The notes beneath the pieces were generated by a model that searched no databases, was not told the DNA's origin, and saw only the letters and a list, made by a program, of their open reading frames with translations. A DNA stretch of 64,000 bases from Colocasia esculenta. Lineage: Eukaryota; Streptophyta; Magnoliopsida; Alismatales; Araceae. Below are positions 1 through 10,872 of the stretch, piece by piece (the first letter of the stretch is position 1; the number at the start of each line of letters is the position of its first letter). Made by a program: the position numbers and the translations under genes. The DNA lies in the NCBI GenBank assembly GCA_014218235.1, contig CM024753.1:174630348-174694347 (forward strand), given 5' to 3'.

Positions 1-1500
1 ACGTTCTGAGCAAGTCATCCCGACCTACCATGCCTATGCCCTGTTTTCCGGAACACATGTTTGAGCCAATTCTGGTCGTGTCACAAGTAGGTGACATTCT
101 AAACGTGCCACCCAAGAATGACATGTTTCGAGTTGTTTTTCCAAGTGTTTCTGTCACGCACTTCTATAAGGATGTCAGTGACTCCTGCCGCATTCTGAGT
201 TAGAAACCCCGTAGGCTTGGCCTTTTGTTCCCTGAGGTTCTCAGAAGATTCACTGTTGAGAAGTTTTTCCGAAGTTTTTGTAGGCACGCCACAGGTGGCT
301 GACGTGTTTTGAAGGCATCAGTCAGGCTTGATGCCTTAAGGTTTCAGTTGTTCTTCACGTGTTCTCAGTATGTTCCATGTTGCCTTTCAAGATCACCTTC
401 CATGCACTCAGAGTCCCGCAGATGTCAGTGCTACGTTCCTAGTGCAACACCCTACTAGTCAGACCCTAGTGCTTCGAGCACGTCATGACCAAGGAAGATG
501 TCGGAGTTTTGGTCCTTGTGCTTGGGGCACAACTGGTTTGGAGCCATTTTTCAGGACCCTCTGTTGTTTGAACCTACATCCAGGTTGGGGGAAAACAGCC
601 GGAGGCAGTGTCTTTTGTAGATCACTTATGTGCACACTTGGTTGGGGGAGAGGACATCGTAGGGGAGTTGTGGAGCCATGGTTCCCAAGTCCCAACTGGT
701 CTCATCTTTCTCACTTACCTCACTTTACAAGGTTTCGGAGCTTGGTAGGTATGGTTAGACATGGGAGCATGGCTTGACCAGGCTGCAGTAGTGTTGTTAA
801 TGTTGTGTCCCACATGTCTCACTCCATGCATATGGAGGTAGTTAAGAGTGAAGCAGTAGTTGGGAGGTGAGATGCAGTGGGCGTGCTTGACTATGAGACT
901 AGTGGTAGTGTTTCCCCTATCGCTAAGGCCAGTGAGTGTTGGCCAAACTAGGAGTTGACGAGCATAGGTTGAATAGTCCCAATCTGAGTGTAATATCTAG
1001 TCATAGGTTCTGTGCGTGTGTTCATTCTCACTGTACGCTACTGGTTCATTACTTTATTTAGAATTCCTAGCATAGTTGTTACATTGTAGTTCATAATTTT
1101 ACTACCGTGCCTATATTCCTTAACATTTATTTTTGTGTGTGTCTTGACTAAGTGGTGGGATTGGAGAATCCCTACTGAATCTATGACTCGTGAGGCTCCC
1201 TCCCTACTATTGCAGTGAAGAGTCATGGGTGTAACGTCCACCACAGAGCAAGCAATAGAAGGGAGGCCTCCTTGTACCAACAACAGTATTAGTGTGACTC
1301 CTCGATATATGCCCCACACAGTATCTATACTTTGTTTTCTTTTACTTGTATTGTCATTTGGGAGTTGGGACACCTTGTACATTGTAATATTGTAATTTAG
1401 TTTCAGTTATGGCTTTTCAGTTTTCTTGTTCATTTCACTAGATTAGTCACTAACCCTTCTGGGTCTTCGAACTCGTGAGTGGCAAAACAGGGTCATCGGG
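1..1500 (+). repeat. Degenerate LTR-like sequence, chromovirus (Tekay) type
   Basis: No open coding region stands out. The last ~50 bases (about 1,453-1,503) resemble the 3' end of the Tekay-type 5' LTR at 55,690-55,755: both read a CCCTTCYGGGTCT core, then an 'actcgtgagtggc'-like stretch and a 'tcgggtcct' end. Upstream sequence has the same general character but no clear alignment. I infer an old LTR remnant. The expected initiator-Met primer site does not follow it, so the internal part of that element is lost or displaced by the LINE fragment. Confidence 0.35.
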
Positions 1501-1865
1501 TCCTTAATGGACTGCAGATCCCAAGTTGCTACAATTTCATTGTCAATGTGAATGGTGCTTCCAAAGGTAATCCAGTCCTTGTGCAGGAGGGTACTCTACC
1601 TGAGATAGCAATGGACACATTGACTATCTCATTTTTATTGCCAAGAAGCTACTTTTGTAGCTTCCAAGATGGATCGTGTTTGGCAAGAGATTGCCACTGC
1701 AGCTATCACAAGTTTATTCTGAAACAGTCCTTGGTTTCTCTTACATTGCAACCAGCAGCCACATTGGCAAGTTTGACCTTGGTGGGAGGAGATCTGGATT
1801 TGGCCAGCTCATTTAAATGTATACACAGGAAAAGCAATCAGGTTGCAGATGCCTTTACTACTCCC
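1500..1865 (+). pseudogene. LINE retroposon fragment: RNase H-like C-terminal domain
   Basis: Plant L1-type LINEs often end in an RNase H domain of the RVT_3 type. Two hallmarks of that domain are readable here: an N-terminal 'FIVNVNGASKGNP' (about 1,535-1,577) and a C-terminal 'FKCIHRKSNQVADAF' (about 1,811-1,856). Between them, 230 bp does not translate cleanly in any one frame, so the domain is broken by frameshifts. No reverse transcriptase or endonuclease is visible upstream, so this is a 5'-truncated copy, which is usual for LINEs. The A-rich stretch near 2,156-2,170 could be the remains of its tail. Confidence 0.6.
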
Positions 1866-1883
1866 ACACACACACACACACAC
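1862..1883. repeat. (CA)n microsatellite
   Basis: A short CA dinucleotide run directly after the LINE RNase H remnant. Confidence 0.9.
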
Positions 1884-2945
1884 GACTAGAAACAATCTTC
1901 AAGGAGATCCATGCCCATGGAAGCTCAAGAGAGTGCAGTTACTGATACTGTTGCTGTGCTTCCCATTGGATTATAATTTCCTTGTTTTCTTTCATTTGGA
2001 TAAGTTAGGGCTGGATTTTAGAGTTTCCTATCAGCTATCATGCCACTTTTGTATATCAGAAGTACGCCTTGCCACTTCTGTACTCTTCATTTTATCTTCA
2101 TAATATTTCTTACCTTGGCTTTGTCTTGGTGGAGTGGGTCCATGCCTCTTCCTTGATTAAAAAAGAAAGTGAGTGAAGCCCTCACCTTGTCTTGCCTCGT
2201 TGCCTAGATGAGTGAGGCAATCGCTTTTTATAACAAAAGGAACATACATTTTCTACTGCCATAACCAAAATGATCATTCTATCAGAAAGGTATGTTTCAT
2301 GACGCTCTGCCATGCATGTTCCCAGAAAAATGCTAATTTATAAGGTCCAAACATCAAAGCTTTTGAAAGTATCTTTTGTTTTGTTCCTCCATCTATTGTT
2401 TTCACCACCACTTGTGACTTATCTTCCTACCAATGGTCCTGTAATTTAAGCACTTCGCCAGCCAGTGGCTCTAACTGCATCACTACCATCAAGCCTCTCC
2501 ACAGCACAATAGAACCAGCTTAGACCCGACCATTAAACCCCAGACAATTTTGCCAGCTATGCAGCCCCAGCAGCCAGCCTGACACCAACCTCTCATTAGT
2601 GCTTCCTTGACCAGCTATGCATGTATCTACTAGCTGAGATGAGATAGAATCAAGATGGTATCTGAATCCTAGAGAACAAAGTTGTTGCCTTCCTCCAACC
2701 CCTTCTTGTCCATCAATGCACATAAACGATGAAGCAGCTAAAGAGAGGGGATTATCAACAAAAAGCCCAGGCAGAAAGAATAACTTCACGACTCTGTACA
2801 ATTATAGAAGAGAACGGTGAAAGAAATTTACCAAGGACAGTTTATTTTTTGAAGTAATGCTCAGAGAGTTGATAGGGGTATGGAAGGCATAATTGAGTGA
2901 AAAAGAATATGTCAAGATATACAATTAGAGCAGAAATTACCCCTT
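1884..2945. other. Non-coding stretch, probably LINE 3' end then unassigned DNA
   Basis: The first ~280 bp, up to an A-rich patch near 2,156-2,170, is probably LINE 3' untranslated sequence. From there to 2,945 I see no domain, RNA gene or repeat structure. A 93-codon minus-strand open stretch at 2,520-2,801 has no recognisable motif. It may be host intron or intergenic DNA into which the Tat element at 2,951 inserted. Confidence 0.4.
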
Positions 2946-3112
2946 GCACCTGTTGACACGGGATTTTTCTTCACTCAATTTTTTAATTCATTCATTTCAT
3001 TTTGGTTCAAGGTATTCATTCATTTCACATATTTTGGATTTTGGTATTAGCAGGGCGTGCCAATCTGTCTAGTAGACAGAAGAAAAAGTCCGCGCGATGC
3101 GGAGGAGGGTTT

Positions 3113-3212
3113 TGTGTCCGAGGAACAAACGGGTATTGGTGTCCGAGGAACGGACGAGTGTTGGTGTCCGAGAAACGGACGGGTGTTGGTGTCCGAGGAA
3201 CGGACAGGTGCG
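3113..3212. repeat. ~27-bp minisatellite with GTCCG/CGGAC stems
   Basis: About four units of a repeat whose core is GTCCG-AGGAA-CGGAC, a 5-bp perfect stem with a 5-base loop. The matching array in the other LTR lies at about 25,660-25,765. A 15-bp palindrome, CTGTCTA-G-TAGACAG, sits just before it at 3,065-3,079. Confidence 0.85.
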
Positions 3213-3837
3213 CCAATTTTAATATGAACTTCTTTGATTCCGTGTCTTTTCATCAACAGGCGATCAGGGTAGCGTGTGCTGGACCTCTGCCTCCATCGAT
3301 CGGAATCGATGTTACATTTACATCGAGTTAAAAGCCCTTGGTGTTATTGGCACCAACTTTAACCCGAATACCATTCATAGCAAGGATGAGAACATGTATA
3401 TGTAGAGAAAATTTAGAAAGTCCTAACATGATGTTTTCTTCTTTTTTTTTATTGACAAAAGTATTTTTATCTTTGAAATGGCAGGACTCTCCCCCCCTTT
3501 TTTTTAAGTGTGAAATATGATTTTTTTAAAAGAAACGGGTGTATACCCGTAAACCCGTTTGAGGTTCAAAATATGCTGTTTGATTTGAAATTTGTTTGAA
3601 ATGAGTATACACCCGCAGATTGTTTCTGGGCTTCGGGCATATTGAGAATTCGGGCAGCACTTCTACATGGACAGAACTGCTGTGTGGATTTATAGTATAA
3701 CTTTGATTGTGAATTATGAATTTCATGGTATATTGTTTTGGGGCAAAGCCTCCCTTTGAACAGAGCTTCCTTTCTTCTTCCTTTTTTTGTCTGCATGGTC
3801 ATGATTTTGCAGTCATATGGAGACATCTCTGTGAGGG

Positions 3838-4900
3838 TCCTTGTCACAACGGAGTTTCTCTCCGAGAACTTATCTATATGGATACAATTCTACTGTGATA
3901 TGTGGATGTATTTCTGACGGGATTTCTGCTTGATCAGATGTATGTATATTTCCTGCAGAATCTCTACTTAGACAGAGTTTTCTTTTGTATATGAGTGCAG
4001 AGTTGTAAAGTTTGTTGTTTTTTGAGGCAGAAACCCTGCTTAGACAAAAGTCTTCAAGGAAGATTATACGAATATGCTTTTGGGGAGAACCTTTGCTTAA
4101 GCAAAATTCCTTCTAAGAGACATATGCGTATAATTATTAATTTGCCATCTTATGAATATATTTTCGAGCGGTATCTCCGTTTGAACAGAGTTTCCGTCAC
4201 GAGAGGTATTTCTACCGAGGCAGAGTCTCCTTTGGGATATATATTCATATGAATTCAAACTTATGATTATACGAAGATGTTCTCAGGCGAAATCTTTACT
4301 TAGACAGAGTCCCCTTTAAGAGACATATCCACATAAATATGGGTTCGTAATTATATGGATATGTTCTTAGGCAAAGATTTTACTCAAACGGAAATCCTGC
4401 TAAGAAAACATATGCGTATAAACGCAAAGTTGCAATTTTTATGAATATGTTCCCGAGCTATATTCCTGCTAAGGCAGGAGCTCCTCAGAGTTTCTTCTGA
4501 GAAAGGTGTCTCTTGCTCGGGCAGAGTTTCCTTTAACGAACACATACATATGAATGCAAATTTGCGAATATACGGGTATGTTCTTAGGCAGAATCTCCGC
4601 TTGGCAAAGTCTCCTCTAAGAAACATATGCATATAAATACGAGTCTGTGGTTACATGAACATGTTTCTTCAGAAGGAACTTTGTCATGGGCAGAGTTTCC
4701 TCCCGAGAAAGCATATATGTATAAGTGCAAATTTGAGGCTTATGGATATGTCCTTAGTCGGAATCTCCACTTGGGCAGAGTTTTCCCTAGGAAACATATA
4801 CATAAAAACACAAATTTGCGAATATACGAATATGTTCTCGGGTAGAATCTCCACTTCGGCAGAGTCTCCCCTAAGAAACACATACATATAAAACAAACAC
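3838..4900. repeat. ~85-bp tandem repeat array in the Tat LTR
   Basis: Roughly twelve diverged units share a 'gcagaatctcc-acttgggcagag' segment and an 'aaatttgcgaatatacgaatatg' type segment, spaced about 83-87 bp apart. Several short open frames here are by-products of the repeat. The same array is at about 26,380-27,425 in the right LTR. Confidence 0.8.
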
Positions 4901-5306
4901 ACCATCCCAGAGACTTAGCACTCGATGGGAGGTGGCACATATGCGTCTGGATGCGTAGCATTCAGAGCATGAATTACAAAAGTATTTAAATACCATATGT
5001 CCATGTATGGACGGTATTTAAACCCTATAGCCCATGGGGGCCGATGCCGTTATTACGGACTTAAGAAGAGAGAATTGCCGATGCCGTATGGAGACGATCT
5101 CTCGATTTCTCACTCTGCTCCGAGTAGGGAAGGGAGTTTGATACCTTCACACACAAGAGGGGAGGTTGAGGAAGAGATGGGGAATTTGGAAATTTAGGAA
5201 CTTTTCTATTTTTGAGTATTTCATAAAACAGTGGGACAACACTTTGCTAAGGGGAGAGGGCTGTAGCTCCCTTGGGGCTCACCCTTGAATGAGGGGATTG
5301 GGGGGG

Positions 5307-5314
5307 CTTTTATA
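5307..5314 (-). promoter_or_regulatory. TATA box of the left Tat LTR
   Basis: The minus strand reads CCTATAAAAGCC here. It lies just downstream in sense of the hairpin array, at the same relative place in both LTRs. If used, the U3 is only ~0.5 kb and R plus U5 together are over 2 kb. Confidence 0.6.
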
Positions 5315-5354
5315 GGGGAAGGCCCCCCTTACATGTGTGGGAGTGGGGGCTCCC

Positions 5355-5745
5355 TTAAACCGATGGGACTCCCATCGGTTAGAGGGAAAATTCCCTTTAA
5401 CCGATGGGGGTACCATCGGTTAGAGGGAAAAAACCCCTCAACCGATGGTAGTCCCATCGGTTAGAGGGAAAATCCCCTTAACCGATGGTAATCCTATCGG
5501 TTGGGGTTTTAAAAGGGGAATCCCCCTTAACCGATGGTACTTCCATCGGTTGAAGGGGAATTCCCCTCAACCGATGGTACTTCCATCGGTTGAAGGGAAA
5601 AATCCCCTTAACCGATGGTAGTCCCATCGGTTAGGGGATTTAAAGGGGAGGTCCCCTTTAACCGGGTACTACCATCGGTTGGAGGGATTAGTGCTCCATC
5701 GGTTGGGGAAATAATCCCCTTAACCGATGGTAGCCCATCGGTTAA
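5355..5745. repeat. Array of AACCGATGG...CCATCGGTT hairpins (left LTR)
   Basis: About ten tandem units of 40-50 bp. Each contains an inverted repeat AACCGATGG / CCATCGGTT around a 3-5 base loop, and units are separated by purine-rich GGGG-AAA spacers and their complements. One unit is collapsed around 5,655-5,700 relative to the other LTR. Confidence 0.92.
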
Positions 5746-5811
5746 GGGGATTTAGGGAGGAGGAGATTTCTGGGAATGGGGAATTGGCACAACAAATTTT
5801 TTGTGTCCACA

Positions 5812-5825
5812 AATGCCCCCCATGG
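5812..5825 (-). other. Polypurine tract of the Tat element
   Basis: On the minus strand the bases directly before the LTR read CATGGGGGGCATT, a purine-rich tract suited to prime plus-strand synthesis. Its position next to the left LTR fixes the element's orientation. Confidence 0.75.
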
Positions 5826-7429
5826 GAAGTGCGCCGAAGCCGAAGGCGGAGGAGGACATCCCGTGCATTCTTCGTGTTGTACTTTGTTCTTCATGACTTG
5901 ACAATAAACTGGAATCAGAAAGTTGTAGCCGCAGTTGATGCGTTTCAATACTTGCACTGTGAAGTCAACAACCTCGGGCAATGATCAACTTTTTCATGCT
6001 TCTTATGCTGAGCGATCAGCTCCACTTCCTTGAATTTACTCAGAACTGACTTTGGCGTTCTTTGCCTGGGTTTTTGCCTCCTGGATCTCATCTCAGGGAT
6101 TTTTTTTTTAGATCTGCCTTTCTGGCTTTGTTATGGACTTGAATTGATTGAGGACTCAATTGATGAGACTCGTCTTTTGACTTTGCTCAACAACTTGATT
6201 TGAGAGATTTTTTTTTTTTTTTGACTTGTGATTCTGACTTGATTCGCAGTTGGGTTTGATATCACTTTCCTGAGCTTTGCCTTTTTGGCATTTGCTTGGA
6301 TTGGATTTGACATCTTTTTCTTGAATCTTGTCTTCTCGGCTTTGTCTGAGATTTGACATAGTATTCGGCTACTGAGGCTGACCTTCTTGGTTTCGCGGCT
6401 ATCTTCTTTTTTTTCTTTCTCTTCTACTTCATTCATCAATTTTTTTTTTTTCATATCTGTTTTGAATTCTCAACCATCCTTGCTCCGGAAGTTGTTGGAG
6501 ATAGGAATGGTGAGCTCATTTGAATATTCCCTTTTCTTCCAGACCCAAGAGAGCTGGAAAAAGGAGGGTGGCGGATTCCCCTCATCTGGCGGTGACTTTC
6601 TTTTCTTTTCTTTCTTCTTCTCATCATTGTCATTCATGATTCTTCTTCTTGATTTTCACTTATCCTTTCTTCCTTTTTGACTTATCTACCGCAGATGACG
6701 AGACAGATGAGGAAAAGTGTCGATCCGATTGCTTCGGGCGGCCATGCCTCTTTGCCTGGAGGTTCTCCTCTCCTTTGTGGAGTGGAGCGTGAAAATTCCT
6801 CACGGGCAGTTGCCGATTTTATGCCGGAGATGATGATAATGAACCATGATCTGATTGTCTGTTTTTGAGATAACCGTGACGGATGACGGTGCCTCTGCAT
6901 TTGTTGAGCTGAGAGTCTCGACGGAACAGTATTCTTTTGCTCCTGTCGAGGATTATATCGTGATGCCTGCGAGGAATATTCCTTCATGGAATCAACTCCT
7001 GTAGATGACTTCTTTACTGAGCTCATATACAGTCTTTAAAGACCACTTTCCTTTCTACGCTTAGGTGACCAGGTCTTCTATGATTAGTCTTTCTCTGGAG
7101 ATGATGGATTCATATTCTGTATCTGTGGCCAATCCTCCCTTTCCACTTTGGGGAAATGCAGGGAGCCCATTTTTGGAACCTCAAACTTATTCTACCTTTC
7201 AAGTAGGAGGTATGCGAGTGACGGTGTGGTTAAGTATGGTTATCGGGAAGGAGGATCGCCGGGTTGGAATGCGAGCTTGATGAAGAAAGGTCTTCTTTGA
7301 ATCAGGAGGCTAGAGATGAGGCCAAGATTCGAAGAAGAAGCTGCCTATGTAAGAAACGGAAGGAACTTCCGCCAGTTGACAGTCTCCAAAGTTAAGGAAG
7401 TTGAATAGGAAGAGGAAAAAGTTTCTGCC
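5826..7429 (-). other. Tat 3' region with degenerate coding-like stretches
   Basis: This lies between the purine tract and the tandem repeats. On the minus strand there are open stretches at 6,131-6,454 (107 codons, very lysine-rich, starting MKKKKLMNEVEEKEKK) and 6,682-7,026 (114 codons, rich in Ser, Arg and Gln). Neither shows a known domain. They could be relics of an extra open reading frame, which some Tat elements have between integrase and the 3' LTR, or chance frames in T-rich DNA. No function can be assigned. Confidence 0.35.
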
Positions 7430-8990
7430 TTTGCTTTTCAGTATGACATTTACATGCTGAGCTCATTGTGTTTCCCCCCCCTTTTTTTTTCGACTTTCAT
7501 ATAGCAATCACCACTCTTTGTATGTTTGTACAAAAAGTGACTTGTGACTTTGTAAATACAAGGTGAAGGACAATGAAGGTCCTCCTTTTCATTTTCCTCC
7601 TCCTTTTTTTTTCACATTACCAATCCCAGTGCCCTCTCGGGTTTTCACTAAGACTGGCCCCCTTTAGCTTTTTCCAACGTGCCCTTTCGAGTTTTCACGT
7701 TGAGGAGTTACCCATTTTTGCCTGAAGCGCCCTTTCAGGTTTTCACCTCAGGGATTTTTTGATCTTTTACCCTCAAGCATACAGCGAGCCATATACTTAA
7801 GTCCATCGGGGTATCTCTATTTTTTTTAACCCTTTTTTTCTTTCTTTTTTTTTTTTTTTTTTTTTTTGACTTAACTGTTAAGGTCTCGACTGACTTGGAT
7901 AATTGAATGGCTAAGGGTTTGGCTGTGGCATGAGTGGTGGATTCGGATGTGGTTTGAGATTTGAATTTGGCCAATGATTGGAATTCGGATTTGGAATTGG
8001 ATCTGGATGTAGATTTGGGTTTGAACATGAGCATGTTGGCTTACCTTTGTGGTATGTTGAATCCGAGTTTGGATATGGATACGAGATTTTGGGTATGATT
8101 TAGCTTTGGACTTGGGTTTGAATAGGTTCTGGAATGGTGTTTATTGTTTGGCTTTGAGATTGAATTTCGCCCCTCCTTGATGGCTTAGTGCCGGGATAAG
8201 GGATTTGCACTTGGATTTGAACGACTGGAGAGGAAGAAGCCTTCCTGCCTTTGTTTCACAGCATAACATTTGTATATTGGGCTTGTTGCCTTGATCTCCT
8301 TTCTATTCTGCATGTGGTATCTGTCACCCTCTGCAAGTTTGTAATGTGGTGACTTGTAATTGTGGATGTATGAATGAAGGATAAGAAATCCTCCTTTTCA
8401 TTTTTCTTTTTCTTTTTTCACATTACCAGCCTTAGCGTCCTTTCGGGTTTTCACCAAGACTGGCCCCCTTTAGATTTTTCCAACGCGCCCTTTCGGGTTT
8501 TCACGTTGAGGGGTTACCCATTTTTGCCTGAAGCGCCCTTTCAGGTTTTCACCTCAGCCGGATTTTTTTTTTTTTTACCTCAAACATACAGTGAGCCGTA
8601 TACTTAAGTCCATCGGGGTATCTCTATTTTTTAAACCTTTCTTTCTTTTTTTCTTTTTTTTTTTTTTGACCTGACTGGTGAGTACTCGACTGGTTTGGGT
8701 AGTTGAATGGATGAGGGTTTAATTGTGGAATGGGTGGTGGTCTGGCTGTGGAATGGGTGGTAGTTTGGTTATGGAATGGGTGGTGGTGGATTTAGTTTGA
8801 GCGTGAGTATGTTGGCTTACCTTTGTGGTATTTTGAATTTGAATTTGGATATGGGTATGAGATTTGAGTTTATTTGGCTTTGGCATGAAGTTTGGGTTTG
8901 GATTTGGGGTTTTAGGTTTGAATTTCGCCCATCCCTGATGGCTTAGGGCAGAGATAAGGGATTTGCATTTGGATTCGTATTAGAGTTGAG
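7430..8990. repeat. Tandem duplication of a ~0.8-kb unit
   Basis: Unit A (about 7,430-8,250) and unit B (about 8,252-8,990) match in order. Each has a 'gcctttg-ttcagcataacattt' start, a 'cctccttttcatttt' tract, three copies of a GCCCTTTCGGGTTTTCAC-like motif, a 'cagtgagccgtatacttaagtccatcggggtatctctat' block and a T-run. They differ by scattered substitutions and indels. Nothing coding is seen. Confidence 0.8.
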
Positions 8991-9114
8991 ATTGGGTTGT
9001 TTTTGGATTTGGATATGGACATGTCAGTTTATCTCTATGATATTTGGATGAGATATGAGATTTTGATTTTGCTTTTGGATTTTGGATGTAGGATTTGTTG
9101 ATTTGGCTCTGGAC

Positions 9115-9330
9115 TTGGTTTTGGTTGATTTTGGTTTAGTTTTGATTTTGGTTTTGGTTTTGGTTTTGCTTTGATTGGGTTTTGGTTTTGGTTTTGGTTT
9201 TGGTTTGGTTTTGGTTTTGATTTTTGGTTTTGGTTTTGGTTTTGGTTTTGGTTTTGATTTTGGTTTTGGTTTTGGTTTTGGTTTTGGTTTTGATTTTGAT
9301 TTTGATTTAGGTTTTGATTTAGCCTACCTT
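9115..9330. repeat. (GGTTTT)n simple repeat
   Basis: Near-continuous GGTTTT hexamers with occasional GATTTT variants. The 65-codon frame across it (repeating Gly-Phe) is an artefact of the repeat. Confidence 0.95.
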
Positions 9331-10590
9331 GGTGGCTTATGGCTAAGATATGGAATTCGGGCTTCTATTTAGTTCAGCCTACCTTGATGTTTGTGGCTAT
9401 ATTTGGTATTCTGGGTTTGATTATTTTGGCATTTATAGTTCGGCGCATGTGGTTTTGGATCAAATTTGGATATGATCTGCCTTGATGGTTTGGACTATGA
9501 ATTTGGGATTGTATTTGAATATGAGTCGCCTGATGGCCTTAGGATATGAACTTGGAATTTAAACTTGATATCACCTACCATGGTGGTTTGCGGTGGGACT
9601 TTGGGTTTTGAATTGGCTTTGGATATGACTTAATGGCTGGTATGAATAGCCTTGTGATTTGCTGGCTATGATTTTGGATTGGATTTGGTATAGCTGCCTT
9701 GATGGCTTTTGGCTATGGATTGGAATTTAGATTTGATATAGCCTACATTTTTTAGGTTTGCCGGTATGTTTTGGAATTTGAATTTCAGATATAGCCTGCC
9801 TTGGTGGCTTGCTGGCTATATTTTGGATTGAATTTTAGATATGGCCTGCCTTGGTGGCTTGCTGGCTATATTTGGATTGAATTCTGGATATGGCTTGCCT
9901 TGATGGCTTGCTGACGGAATTTGGATTTTGATTTCAGATATAGCCTGCCTTGGTGGCTTGCCGGCTACATTTTGGGATTTGAATTCAGATATAGCCTGCC
10001 TTGTGGCTTGCTGGCTATATTTTGGGATTTGAATTTCAGATATAGCCTGCTTTGGTGGCTTGTTGGCTATATTTTAGGATTGAATTTCAGATATAGCCTG
10101 CCTTGGTGGCTTGCCTGGCTATGACTGGATTTTAATATAGCCTACCTTTGTGGTTGCTGACTATAGAATTGGAATTGCGTTTGGAATTGTATTGGATAAG
10201 GCCTGCCTTGGTGGCTTGTCGGCTATGACTGGAGTATGGTTTGATATAGCCTACCTTTGTGGTTTGTTGGCTACGGTCATGATTTGGTTTGGGGTTGACA
10301 TAGCCTATCTTTGGGCTTGTTGGCTATGGTTTGGATATGGCCTACCTTGATGGTTTTCTGGCCATGGATTTGGAATTTGAATTTGGCATAGCCTACCTTT
10401 ATGGTTTGGTGGCTATGGTTTGGATATGGCCTACCTTGATGGTTTTCTGGCTATGGATTGGAATTTGAATTTGGCATAGCTACCTTTGTGGTTTGCTGGC
10501 TATGGTTGGTTTTGAATGAATTTGATGAAGAGTGGATATGCAGGATGGAGTACTTTTGGCTTCATGCTCCTACAGGGATTGCAGGATTGT
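9331..10590. repeat. ~50-bp tandem repeat array, 3' side of Tat pol
   Basis: More than twenty diverged units have the form 'tatagcctgccttggtggcttgctggctatattttggattgaatttcaga'. The ATAGCC and GGCTAT ends of the conserved half are complementary, giving a short stem. The same family recurs at about 24,000-24,570, on the other side of gag-pol. Confidence 0.88.
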
Positions 10591-10872
10591 ATGATGCAAG
10601 GTTCAAAATCTCGGGGATCGGGATCGGATCGGTCGGCCCAAAACCGATCCGACCCGGCGATCCCGAGCCCGGCTCGGCCGATCCGGGCCGAGCTCGACCG
10701 GGTCTGGCCAAGCAAAAGGGGGGTGGATCGCCCCCCTTAAAAAAATTGAAAACAAATTAGAAAAATATGAAAAAATAGGAAATATATGAACATTGTATTT
10801 ATGAACTGAAATACATAAAAAAAATGTATTTATTGGAATCGTACATTATATTGTGTGGTACATAATTTTCTA

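Larger units (their letters stand above)
2951..5811 (-). repeat. Left LTR of the Tat element (3' LTR in sense)
   Basis: This is the direct-repeat partner of 25,498-28,404, differing mainly by small indels and by loss of part of the hairpin array near 5,655-5,700. Reading in sense (right to left) it has a hairpin array, a TATA box, then about 2.3 kb of downstream sequence. That part carries ~85-bp tandem repeats, pyrimidine-rich tracts and a ~27-bp repeat. Confidence 0.92.

Noticed and set aside
370..777. 135-codon plus-strand frame near the window start.
   Set aside because: No recognisable motif, and the surrounding sequence looks like a degenerate LTR.
5355..5745. Regularly spaced palindromic repeats resembling a CRISPR array.
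   Set aside because: Spacers are themselves repeated and purine/pyrimidine-rich, the array is duplicated in both LTRs, and this is plant DNA; it is a tandem hairpin repeat of an LTR.
9115..9330. Interstitial telomere repeat.
   Set aside because: The unit is GGTTTT, not the usual plant TTTAGGG, and it grades into the Tat 3' tandem repeats.
9175..9372. Open frame encoding repeated Gly-Phe residues.
   Set aside because: It is the translation of the (GGTTTT)n repeat; no start context, no domain.
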